A DNA stretch of 64,000 nucleotides. It comes from Pseudofabraea citricarpa (taxonomy: Eukaryota; Ascomycota; Leotiomycetes; Helotiales; Dermateaceae). The notes beneath the pieces are model-generated. The model worked only from the letters and a program-made list of their open reading frames with translations, was not told where the DNA came from and made no database searches. Location of the stretch: the NCBI GenBank assembly GCA_029641185.1, contig JAPWGK010000001.1, positions 2,616,501 to 2,680,500 on the forward strand, read 5' to 3'. Made by a program: the position numbers and the translations under genes. Position 1 is the stretch's first letter. Each line of letters starts with the position of its first letter. Positions 1 to 9,499 of this stretch are shown one piece after another.

Positions 1-362
1 AAGTCAAGCGTCTGCAGTACGAGACCAACACTATGTGCTCGCTCGAGTCGCTGTATACCATCTATGGCTGCACCCACGACGGCTCCATGTTGCGCAAATA
101 TGCGGCAAAGCAGTTCTGCCACTATATCTTCTACCAGCATAAGTCGACGGCCGTGGCGGATCTGGAGAAACCCATGGGAGAGATCGAGGACCTGCGCCGT
201 GATGTTCTGCTCTTGTTGAGAGACCATGCCGTCTGGCAGCCTCCGAGAAGAGATCGCACCGATGGACCTGATCACCAGCGCGATCGCCATCATGAGTATC
301 CTCGGCCTTCTACCAGTCTTGATACTGCCTGGCTTCCGTTCGATTCTTTCTTCGATACGTAG
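1..362 (+). CDS. 3' end of an unidentified protein-coding gene (5' part outside window)
   Basis: An open frame enters from the left edge (first codon at position 3) and ends at the TAG at 360-362, giving about 119 C-terminal residues. The first 75 residues look like real protein: an alternation of Leu/Tyr/Cys/His residues (CSLESLYTIYG, LRKYAAKQFCHYIFY) followed by an acidic amphipathic stretch. This resembles the region behind the BTB/POZ fold in many fungal BTB proteins, but I cannot name a family with confidence. The last 40 residues are Arg/Asp/Pro-rich and look less like a conserved fold. In the +1 frame the same DNA encodes a hydrophobic segment (see findings), so the true end could differ if a frameshift or intron is present. 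No start can be assigned. Confidence 0.5.
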   Translation, partial: VKRLQYETNTMCSLESLYTIYGCTHDGSMLRKYAAKQFCHYIFYQHKSTAVADLEKPMGEIEDLRRDVLLLLRDHAVWQPPRRDRTDGPDHQRDRHHEYPRPSTSLDTAWLPFDSFFDT

Positions 363-1135
363 ATGGGACCGGGTCGAATGAAGATTTTTGCTTTGATGGG
401 TTCTTCTTGCTACGGAGTTAAGTATATTGAGATGAGAGTATATTGAGATGATATCATGGCTGCAGAAAGGATTACGGAATTCTCGTTAGCTTGTCCTTGC
501 GAGCAGGACGGTCTAGAGTATGCAGATAGCTAGCTTTGCTGAACACAAAATCCACCCACTCGACATCAAATGCCTCTCAAATCAGCGATCGTGAGTAAAA
601 CAGACCAATATCTACACCCATTCTTAAAGCCCTAGGAAGGTTGATTGGCCTTTTATGTTTACCATTCTTCCCCATGGTTACCAACTCGCTAAGATCTACC
701 CACTCTGTCATGACTACTCACAAGTCTCATACCTCCAGCTATCTTCCGAAATATACCTTCCATAATCAGTTTGACAGAACGAGTTCCCTGAGCCATTAGT
801 ATAGCATTCACAAAATAGCGGTTGAGAGAAGATGTTTTTACTGAGCTGAGTTTTCGCCGAACTAGTCTCTGCCCATCAGAGCTAGGCTACTAACTAAAGT
901 AAGCACCGTATAGAACGGCGCTCATATCTCGAAGAAGTTGGAAAGGTGAACACATAAATGCCGTGTAAGATGCACCGGAGACCCATAAAAAGCAAAAGAA
1001 AACTCCCAGGATATTGGCAATCCATGAAATGTAGAACCCCGCGTCCCGCATAATTTTCCCGCCAACGCCGATGCTCCTGGTAATCGCAGTCCCACAAACG
1101 CCATGTGAATGCATAGCATGAAATATGAATGGCCT
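363..1135. other. Intergenic region between the left partial gene and CTK3 (convergent)
   Basis: This 773-bp stretch lies between the stop of the left partial gene and the stop of CTK3, so it should hold two facing 3' untranslated regions. Composition is ordinary. Small open frames on the minus strand near 890-1119 have no recognisable domain and lie where the CTK3 3' UTR should be. I see no RNA gene or repeat. Confidence 0.6.
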
Positions 1136-1972
1136 CTACTCTGGGTTGGGGCCGTTCATGCGCTCCCAATCCGCCTTCCATTCGGCAGCGCAAGCCTTTC
1201 TCTCGGCGGCTTCCTCCTGCATTAGGATGAAGTCGTCCTCTCCCAGATCGCTGGTCTCCTCCCACAGCTTGTCGAACTCTGCATCGATTCCAGGGGGGAC
1301 GGCCCAGATATTCTCGCGCAGGCGCTTGTGGCGTTCTCGATCCTCCTCAATGCGCTGCTCGGTCTGTTTCTTGTCCAACTTCTGCATGCCACTCTGGGGT
1401 TGCTTTGGCTTCTGAACTGCCATAGCCCCCGTCTCAACGCCAGTCATCTCCACATCTTCGGATTGAAGAGGGGAGGAGAGACCGACGTGATCAGGAGAGC
1501 TGTCACGTTCCTTCAGGCAGTCCTCGATCTCCAGAACGGTCTGGGCGAGCAAGAAGTTCTTCTGCTGCAGACCTTGCAAGACCTTGCGTACGACCTTGAC
1601 ATTGGCTGCGCCGGATCCGTCCTCTGGGGCGACGGCATCAACAACTCGAAGGATGTCGCGTTGCATCATGCGAACGTAGTCCTGGTGTCCCTCCTTCGAG
1701 GCCATGTCGCAAAGGATCTCGATGAAATACATGATGTTTGCCCGATTGTTCATGTTATTCTGCGCGCGCGCGAAGTTAGCTTAGATCTACTAGCTGGTTA
1801 TATAAATTTGACTACTTACGCGTTCGAGCTGCTCGAGGATGCAAGAATGGAGGTCCTCATCCATGTCGCGATACTTCAAGGCATATTGGGCCGCCTTCTG
1901 GGAGCTGGTAATTGAGGCATTGAGGTGTTGGAGGTGGTTGGTAAAGCGGATGCGCACTTCGAAAGGATCCAT
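1136..1972 (-). CDS. CTK3: CTD kinase subunit gamma (Ctk3)
   Basis: Gamma subunit of CTDK-I, the nuclear kinase complex (Ctk1/Ctk2/Ctk3) that phosphorylates Ser2 of the RNA polymerase II C-terminal domain during elongation. Two exons on the minus strand, 1972-1820 and 1759-1136, give 258 residues. The intron (1819-1760, 60 nt, phase 0) has donor GTAAGT and acceptor GCGCAG and joins LEQLER to NNMNNRANIMYF, which is the continuous conserved Ctk3 sequence. The N-terminal half is the CID-like helical domain (MDPFEVRIRFTNHLQHLN, SSQKAAQYALKYRDMDEDLH). The C-terminal half is charged, with the motif EEDRERHKRLRENIWAVPP seen in the family. I chose the start at MDPFEV (1972) because family similarity begins there. 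The frame stays open upstream to an ATG at 2257, adding 95 Gln/Ser/Glu-rich residues, so a longer form cannot be excluded. Confidence 0.93.
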
Positions 1973-2445
1973 CTTCGAGTTTCTCTGAGAAGTAGAACCG
2001 TCGTCAGAAGGTGTAGAACCTGCCTGCTGATGCTCTTCAGACTCTTGGCCTTTGGTGGAAGACTGGAAAGCTGCTTGTGGTTGTCCTTCAACGTGTTCAG
2101 AAGACTGAGAAGTTCCGTATTGCTGCTCCTCTCTAGGCTTGTCAGGAGATTGAGAGGTTACTGGCTTGTGCTCTTCATCAAAGTCGTCAGAAAAGGATTG
2201 CTCTTGTGGATTTTCAGCCCAGGTTGAAGGCAGAGCCTTGTGAGGTGAGGCTGGCATCCTGTCGGGTAACGTGATTGTGTTGAAGGCGAGGCTGTGTTCG
2301 GGGGCGGAAGATCTGTTGATCCGCGAGAACTATTAGCCTTGTGTTCTCGGCGGGTGTGGGGTTGTACTCCTGGAGAAGTAACAACCGGCGTTCGAATGAC
2401 AGCGAAATTGACGGAGAAATTGCAAATCACACAACGCAGTTCAAG
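1973..2445. promoter_or_regulatory. Divergent CTK3 / PRO3 intergenic promoter region
   Basis: The 473 bp between the two start codons must serve both genes. The half nearer CTK3 is an open frame in phase with CTK3 (to 2257) and biased to Gln, Ser and Glu codons, so it may be partly coding or 5' UTR. No repeat or clear factor site stands out. Confidence 0.5.
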
Positions 2446-3675
2446 ATGTCGTTACCTAGTCGCGGCGGAAATGATGTGTCTGGAATGACACTGACGGTTC
2501 TTGGTTGTGGTAAGTTTAACTCCTCAGTTCACTTTTTATTTTATTTTCTTTTACTTCTAGAGTGGAGGGGCAGCGATCAGCCCTTCAGTTTGTGAATCAG
2601 CCAAACCTGTGTACATGCGGATGAACGACATGGCAAGGACTTATGTTTTTCTTTCTTTCTTCAAGGAGCAATGGAGTTTTAATCACGGACTAATCTGTGG
2701 GGAGCAATTGGAAGAACAAGCTGACAATTCTGCTTTTACACAGGGACCATGGGAATTGCCATTCTCTCCGGAATCCTCACGTCGCTCAAGGAGAACACAG
2801 GAGCAAAGACATACATCTCCCCCTCCGCATCCGGCACATCGACGCCATCAGAAGAGCTTCCCACGCGGCTGCCATCTCGGTTCATCGCGTGCGTGCGGCG
2901 GCCTGAGTCGGCCAAGAAAATCAAGCGAGCACTGGACGACGACAAGACGGTGAAGATTGTACAGAACGAGAACATCGCCGCGTGCGCCGAAGCCGACGTG
3001 GTCCTCCTGGGGTGCAAGCCATACATGGTGAAGGACATCCTGGCCGAGAAGGGCATCAGGGAGGCTCTGGACGGAAAGCTGCTCATCAGCATCTGCGCCG
3101 GCGTGCCAGCGACGCAGATCGAAGAGGCCTTGTACGGAGACGTGCTCTCAGACGACCCGGAGACCTCAGGACGCTGCAGGATCGTGAGAGCCATGCCAAA
3201 CACGGCCTCGGCGATCCGGGAATCCATGACCGTTATTGCGTCCTCGAGCCCACCACTTCCCCAAAATACCTCTGCCCTCGTTACCTGGATCTTCAAGCGC
3301 ATTGGCGATGTCGTCCACCTGCCTGCTAGTAATATGGATGCCTCCACTGCCTTGTGTGGCTCCGGCCCAGCTTTCTTTGCTCTTATGCTAGAGGCTACGA
3401 TTGATGGTGCCGTTGCTATGGGCCTGCCTAGAGCGGAAGCCCAGAGAATGGCTGCCCAGACTATGAGAGGTGCTGCCGGTTTGGTCCTTGCAGGTGAACA
3501 TCCAGCCCTTCTGAGAGATAAAGTTAGCACGCCAGGTGGATGTACCATTGGGGGCTTGTTAGTGTTGGAGGAGGGCAGAGTTAGAGGAACGGTCGCTAGA
3601 GCCGTGAGAGAGGCTACAGTTGTGGCAAGTCAACTTGGCAAAGGCGTTCAGGGTGTCAATGGAACCAGGTTTTAA
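2446..3675 (+). CDS. PRO3: Pyrroline-5-carboxylate reductase
   Basis: Cytosolic last step of proline synthesis: reduces delta-1-pyrroline-5-carboxylate to proline with NAD(P)H. Two exons, 2446-2509 and 2744-3675, give 331 residues. The intron (2510-2743, 234 nt, phase 1) has donor GTAAGT and acceptor ACACAG. Splicing rebuilds the Rossmann nucleotide-binding motif TVLGCG+TMGIAILSG (residues 18-31), which is split between the exons, and this fixes the join. Other family marks are the ...LLGCKPYM strand, SICAGVP, VRAMPNTA, ALCGSGPAF, and the C-terminal P5CR signature STPGGCTIGG from about residue 283. Length is slightly above the usual 270-320 because of a Ser/Thr/Pro loop (about residues 44-60) after the first helix, a common fungal feature. 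The intron is the longest in the compact gene block. Confidence 0.96.
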
Positions 3676-3850
3676 ATAGACAAAAGTGACTTACAAATGC
3701 GATTAGACTTTAAAAACTTTTGCAAATTATCTGTTAAGGGTATATTTTGGAATTCATCCTATCGTGCCTGTGCCCTGACGCACTATGAAGGTACATATTT
3801 ATTACACCCGTAAACGCCCCATTTCCAAACCATGTGGAGCTTTGAAGCCC

Positions 3851-5576
3851 TTATGTAGTATGATTAAGTTTGATCCTTGGCCTCTTAGCTGCAGGTTCCT
3901 CGTTATCCTCTTCTTCGTCATCGTCCTCGTCATCTGGAGACGATCGTTTGGTACCTGACGTCTTCCCATTACTGCTTTCACTCGCTCCATTTTTGGCATC
4001 CAGAGCCCGCAGAAGCCTGGCATAATCAGCTTCGACGGAGCCAACGGTCTGATCGAGCCTCTCAATCCTGTCTGGACGATCTAGTTGAGCTAATGCATCC
4101 TTGTTGTGTCGGTAGAGGCGCTCTTTAGTCAGAAGCTGCCAGAGATGATACTCGTGCTTCTTCGCCTTCGGATTTGATACCTTGTCCATCTTTGTCTCCT
4201 CTACAATAAGTGACTGACGAATAGATTTTGGAATCAAAGACAGCAATTGCATTTCAACCAAGCGCGAGAACTGCCGCGATGCGATCTTGAAGTCTTTCCG
4301 GATTTTATCGAGTTTCACGGCATCGACGATGTTCTTTGGAGCTGGACCCTTTGACCTCGGTGCTAATTGTGTATTGATCCTTAGGCTTGTGAATTCAGGC
4401 GATGTTCGCAATCTTGCCAGATCATTCAAGTCTCGAAGGTCATCAAATGCCTCATTAGGATCTTCAACTGTGATTTCAATTGTCTGTGGCTCGGTTAAGT
4501 AGAAGTCGAAGATCGCATTATAGAAGCGAGCACCGTTTCCCCCGCCTTGGAAAGGTGGCAGGATAATGAATTGTGAAATCCTTGACCGACACGGGAGGTC
4601 AAGAAATGAGACATCCTTAATAGGGAGTTTGAAGTCCAAGGTAGCTGGAAGATTAATTCGTTGCTTTTTGGCGACTGTTGGTGGTGATGATGGAGGTGTC
4701 ACCGGCTGATAGTAAAAGTAACGGTAGACAGTCGAGTAGCCCATGAAAACGTAAGGAGAAGAATCACCAGCCGTTGTAGCTGTCTTCTTTTCATAGAGGA
4801 AGAAGATCGTCCAACGTTCGAGTGACCACTCTGGATCTTTTAACTCGATAAAAGTTCCTCCCTCTATAAAAAATGGTATGAGGATCTGGATGCGCTTGAC
4901 CAATTGCTGCACGGAAAGATCTGCAAGATTGCCCTTCCATACTTCAAACGTTTGTTCGCCATTTTTGATAGTTTTGTAGAGTTCTCCAGGAGGCTTCCAG
5001 TCATGAGGAGTGTCCGATATGGCAGCGTCAAAGATGGTGGATTTCTCAAACGTAGCTATCACTGAGTTAGTAACAGTCTGCTGGAGCAGAGGGAAGACAT
5101 GTGCTTACTTTTGGGTAAGTAGTCTTCCAGAATCTCTTTTACATCTGTTGGTGAAGTCTCCCCAATCGTCTTAAACTTCTTGTTGTATGTGATCTGTAGA
5201 CCTGGCCGCATATCAGATGCGTTGTATCTCAGATGTATTTTAAGGCCCTGGTATCCAAATATGCTCTCTTCGTCACCAAAGATAGAATATGTCATCTTAG
5301 GATGAAAAGTGTGCAACTGCTTGATGCCTTCATTCGATGGGCTGACGAGAGATATGTGGACGGCATCGTTCGAGTTGGTAGACCCTGATGATGGACTGTT
5401 AGCTTCAAAGCTCCTCAAAAGGCAAAACATGGATCATGATCCAGTGTGGATGAAATTGAACAGGATGCGCATTCAAATGGGAGCCTCATGCTTATTGCGC
5501 CGAAGCCAATACAAGGAAGGCGAAGTTGGGATTTGTGAAGAATTTACTTACAGTCAGCAGCCTCGGTGTCGGCCAT
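3851..5576 (-). CDS. HAT1: Histone acetyltransferase type B catalytic subunit (Hat1)
   Basis: Acetylates newly made histone H4 (Lys5/Lys12) before chromatin deposition, normally with an Hat2/RbAp46-type partner. Three exons on the minus strand, 5576-5552, 5384-5109 and 5061-3851, give 503 residues. Exon 1 is only 25 nt (MADTEAAD+T). I chose the acceptor at 5385, downstream of branch site GCTAAC, because it restores frame and the family's W-S-x-N-S-N-D-A-V start. Intron 2 is 47 nt (GTAAGC...CTAACTCAG). Conserved blocks: the ELYKTIKNGEQTFEVWKGNL region, PEWSLERWTIFFLYEKK, and the acetyl-CoA loop SRISQFIILPPFQGGGNGARF with QGGGNG at residues 272-277. The C-terminus is acidic (DDEDDDEEEDNEE) and ends in basic KRPRIK, a likely nuclear localisation signal. 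Its 3' end faces PRO3 with only 175 bp between stops. Confidence 0.95.
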
Positions 5577-6155
5577 TTTTGCGTACCGCAGTCTTCGTAC
5601 TCAAGCCAGTTGGTTGACGTGGGGGAAATTTGTTTCGAGGTTCGTGATGCGATCAGATAGGAAGTCAAAAGCGCGTAGTCAGACTTCCGGGAGACGCGCT
5701 TCAGGGTTGAGAAGCCGAGCGAAGATGGGTTTGATGTGCTGTAGAGCTTGCGCTGGCATACAACGATCTGGATCTGTTGCCCCGAGAAAGGGTATGTTAA
5801 TGAGAGGCTGATAGCTGTAGATAGGGATCGCAAATTGTTTCTTGCTGTGTCGCACGAGGAACTACGCGTATGTTTGTCCCTGGAGCAGTCGGCAGGGATG
5901 AGCGGGCCTGTCTGTAAGCCAAGACTAGCTCAGCCTTGTCACTTTTGGTAGGGGGCCTCCGCCGGCCACAAGCTACTATCGTATCTACACCTGGATCAAG
6001 GGAGCCGTTGAAGAGTTGCCAGATATCCGTTAATCAACCATCGCAGGAAGCCGGAGCCAGAGCACTTTGCGCCATGCAGCCTTAGATATCGAGACAATCT
6101 TACACAGCAATTGCGAAACCCTTTTTTTTTTTGGGAGCACAATCAAGGGGTCAAG
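5577..6155. promoter_or_regulatory. Divergent HAT1 / ZIP transporter promoter region
   Basis: The 579 bp between two divergent starts. A T-tract (6121-6132) lies just upstream of the ZIP start codon, a usual place for a nucleosome-excluding poly(dA:dT) element in fungal promoters. Open frames seen here on either strand have no domain and overlap the promoters, so I do not call them. Confidence 0.5.
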
Positions 6156-7508
6156 ATGTTGGACGGTCTATTCATGTTGCTCGCGCTGAGCGTGGTGATG
6201 GCATTGGCGTAGGTGGCCCAATCTAATATCGCATGTTTGTACTGATGCAAAGTCCTAGATCCTTTCTTGCGGGTGCGTTGCCATTGTCCATGAGCTTGTC
6301 GACCTCTCAATTGCGACTTCTGTCCACCATAGGAATGGGCGTCCTCGTTGGGACTTCTCTGATCGTTATCATTCCGGAAGGCATCGAGGCAGTATATACT
6401 GCAGGTTCAGCAGGAGGACATCTCCATACAAGACGGAGTGGGCAACTATTGCGTAACGGGGTCGAGGTGCCGTGGACACCAAATGGAATAAATGCCGTCA
6501 TAACGAGACTCGGGCAGCCTCTAGATGCGAAACGGGACATTGCACATGTTGGTCTACTACATGAGCCACTGGCAAGGGACAATGAGGTTGAGGTGACTAC
6601 TACAACGTCTTCACCAGCGGCGATGCAGACAAGTCACAGTCCTGGAAAGGCTGCGGATGAAGAACCTCAGCACCCTAAGGAACCCGAAGCGCATGAGGAC
6701 TCGAAGACCTTTTACATCGGATTGTCTCTCATCCTAGGATTCATCCTGATGTTTCTCATTGACAAGCTCCCACGACATGCGTCTGAAAAGTTACAACCGC
6801 CTCCAGCGACCAGACATATCTCCCTGAATAACCTGTCGCAGTTGAACGACGGGGATATCTCCAACGGCGACGACGAATCAGAGAGCTTTCTGCAGTCTTT
6901 GACTCCTACCCCCAAGCAGAGTCGTAGCTTAGCGACTACCACTGGCCTTGTCATTCATGCAGCTGCCGACGGCATTGCTATGGGAGCATCCGCTTCCACG
7001 GCGAACACATCTTTAGGATTCATTATATTCATTGCAATTATGGTTCATAAGGCACCTGCAGCGTTTGGTCTGACCTCTGTGCTGCTCAAGCAAGGGCTCT
7101 CTAAAAGAGCCGCACGGGGCCATCTGATCATCTTCAGCTTGGCAGCTCCGGTGGGTGCATTGAGCACTTGGTTTTTGGTAAACTTGCTTGGAGGGGGTGA
7201 GATTGATGGTGAAAATGGACAGTGGTGGACGGGAATGCTGCTGTTGTTTTCTGGAGGCACCTTCTTGTAAGCCTGCACTGCATCCTATGACTTCCTCCTC
7301 ATTTCCACGCCGACTAACACAAATTAGATATGTTGCGATGCACGCTATGCAAGAAGATCCGGGCCATGAGAACTACCACTCGGGCTCCAATGGCTATATC
7401 GATGGAGGTTCGCAACGGAAACAACCGAAGCCACAGATTCGTGATACGTTGGCTGCGGTGGGAGGGATGTTGATTCCTCTGCTGACTCAATTCTGGCATG
7501 ACAGTTGA
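6156..7508 (+). CDS. ZIP-family metal transporter, ZIP9 (SLC39A9)/Atx2-like
   Basis: Probable Golgi or secretory-pathway zinc/manganese transporter of the ZIP family. Three exons, 6156-6208, 6259-7266 and 7328-7508, give 413 residues. Introns are 50 nt (GTAGGT...CCTAG) and 61 nt (GTAAGC...ATTAG). The first join makes one hydrophobic N-terminal helix, MLDGLFMLLALSVVMALA followed by SFLAGALPLS, and the second restores GGTFLYVAMHA. The run GMGVLVGTSLIVIIPEGIEAVY and the paired metal motifs HAAADGIAMG (near residue 251) and HKAPAAFGL (near residue 281) match the ZIP9 subfamily rather than plasma-membrane Zrt1/2 types. A hydrophilic loop of about 110 residues with scattered His separates helices 2-3. 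The substrate (Zn or Mn) is inferred from the subfamily only. Confidence 0.92.
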
Positions 7509-9499
7509 TGCCGCTTACCGTTCGCGACGAAGAAGCACGAGGTGTACGAGTTTAATGTCGGAAACTGGCTGGCGTTGAAAAAGATGGGACCATGTAATGT
7601 TATTTGTAGCAGATAGAGCACGGTGGACAATAGAAATAGCTTCGGATGACGGGTATATCGAATTTCTCAGTCAAGGTGGTGGTGGGCCGGATCTATTTGA
7701 AGACTACGTGCTCTTCTGGCATGCCACTATTCAGAGGCCACTAAGCAATAGTCGCAACGCCTACGTGCGGTTAGACGGCATTGCCGAACTATCGACAGAC
7801 AAGTTAGGTACGGGGCAGTTATAGTACGGGACAGTTATAGTACAGTACGGTACTCGGTCACGGTGACGCTTGCTTGGCCAGGCCAGGTGCCAGGCCCAGC
7901 GGTTTCTCATTTCCTCCCCCTCCTCCCCTCATGGGATTTCGGGAATTGGGGGCAAAAAGACGGCGGCCGCACCGTTCGACTTGGGGGTTCCAAAATCCCA
8001 ATGCGGCCACACTCACAACAGAGGCAAGAGGCTGTGCGCCGTCATCGAATAATGGCGGGCGTCTCAGATGTCGAAGCCCCCCTGTCGGTCCCTCTTTCTG
8101 GAACACGGCCAGCGTCACACTCACGAGTCTCTGGTCTCGATGGGGAGCTTCAGTGGACGGTGGTGCAAGATGGGTGGCCCTGTTCCAGCGAAGCCCGCCC
8201 GCCCAGCCAGGATGTCGTGGCCTGGGAAGTCAATTACTGTTGGCACTTTGACTGACTTGACACGGGATCATGGTCATGTTGTGATGGTGGTGGTGGTGGT
8301 GCTGGTGGTGGATGGGTCGGTGTGTGTGTGTGTGTGTGGATGTGGATGTGGATGTGAGAGTGAGTGAGTTGAGTGAGGCGAGATGCTGACAGACTCAGAG
8401 ACAAGAAGCAGAGAGCATGGCGAGAACTCAAAAGGGGGAGGGGGAGCCGGGCTAGTACAGTACCTGGATCATGGGCTGCCATGCTATGCTATGCGCCCTA
8501 TGCTGTGCTGTATGTTATGTGTAATCCAAGTATTGAATACTACCTACTGTATTGAAGATGGGACTTCAGATGGTACGTACGTGAGAAGACATAAATGGGA
8601 GCAAGTAAAATGAGCAGCAATATGCAATGACAGCAAAGCTAGACGCCATCTTAACTTCCGTAACCCGCAACTCTCGTAAGTAGCGTGCCCCTCTACTTCT
8701 GTTTTGCTGCTACAGTACTGGACTGTATTGTTGTCCTCGAGCGTCCACGCCGCCGCTTGGTCCTTGTGTTCCATCTGTACTGTACTGTCCAGTATTGCCC
8801 AGATAATCCACCACCACCGCAGAGTCCAGCCTATGACCATCCACGACTTGCCGACCGCCCCCTGCCCGCCCGCTGAACAACTGCAGAACACAGCACTGAT
8901 TATTGAGCTCTGAGCGCTGAGCACTCACCACCGACCGCACTGCACTCTGGAGTCTGCACTGCACTGCACCGCACCACACCTTTCGCTGGATTATTGCGCT
9001 ACCCGTACCTACACTACACCTACCAAACCTCACCTCAGATCTTCAGCCCGTTCGTTCACTTTGCCGAACGTCCTCTCGACCTCGACTCCGTAAACGACCT
9101 CTCCTCCTCCCCCCCCCAGTCTCGGGCTGGTCATCTATCTCTACCAACCCTCTCCCTCCGCATCTCCTGTGAACAGACCATGCTTGCTGTATGATAATCG
9201 CATTACAATCCTCTTTTTACATATCGTCCCCTCCTCGGCCGGCCCCTCTCGTTTCTTTCTCTGTCTGCGTATGCTTGAAGCTCGAGTTTCACCGCATTCT
9301 TTCCACTGCTCGCCCTCGACATTGCCCATCAAAGAATCGCTTCTGCTCTCGACCCATCTAGCTGCCATTTACCCATCTGCGTCTCCCGTCGACGCAAACA
9401 CCTTGACGACTTTCACATCCCCTCTGGCTGTGTGGCCTTGCCAGCGCTCAGCATACACTCGTTCGACCGGAAAGGACAACACGGATCCGACCGACGGCC
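7509..9499. other. 2-kb intergenic region and probable long 5' leader of the F-box gene
   Basis: I see no protein-coding gene here. It holds GTAC-rich short motifs (7816-7855, 8712-8720, 8776-8795), a (TGG)n/(GT)n purine-pyrimidine run (8283-8360) and, from about 8930 to 9490, a pyrimidine-rich stretch typical of the leader and core promoter of an ascomycete gene. Open frames such as 7863-8255 show no conserved domain and odd composition. Confidence 0.55.
8283..8362 (+). repeat. Compound microsatellite (TGG)n-(GT)n-(GGATGT)n
   Basis: Consecutive runs of TGG triplets, then GT dinucleotides, then three GGATGT-type units. It lies in the ZIP / F-box intergenic region and is probably unstable in length. 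Confidence 0.85.

Noticed and set aside
2736..3548. 270-codon open frame antisense to PRO3
   Set aside because: It mirrors the coding strand of a clearly conserved gene and has no domain; typical antisense shadow of a GC-rich exon.
7863..8255. 130-codon plus frame in the ZIP / F-box gap
   Set aside because: Several frames are open at once on both strands over the same GC-rich stretch, and none shows a domain.
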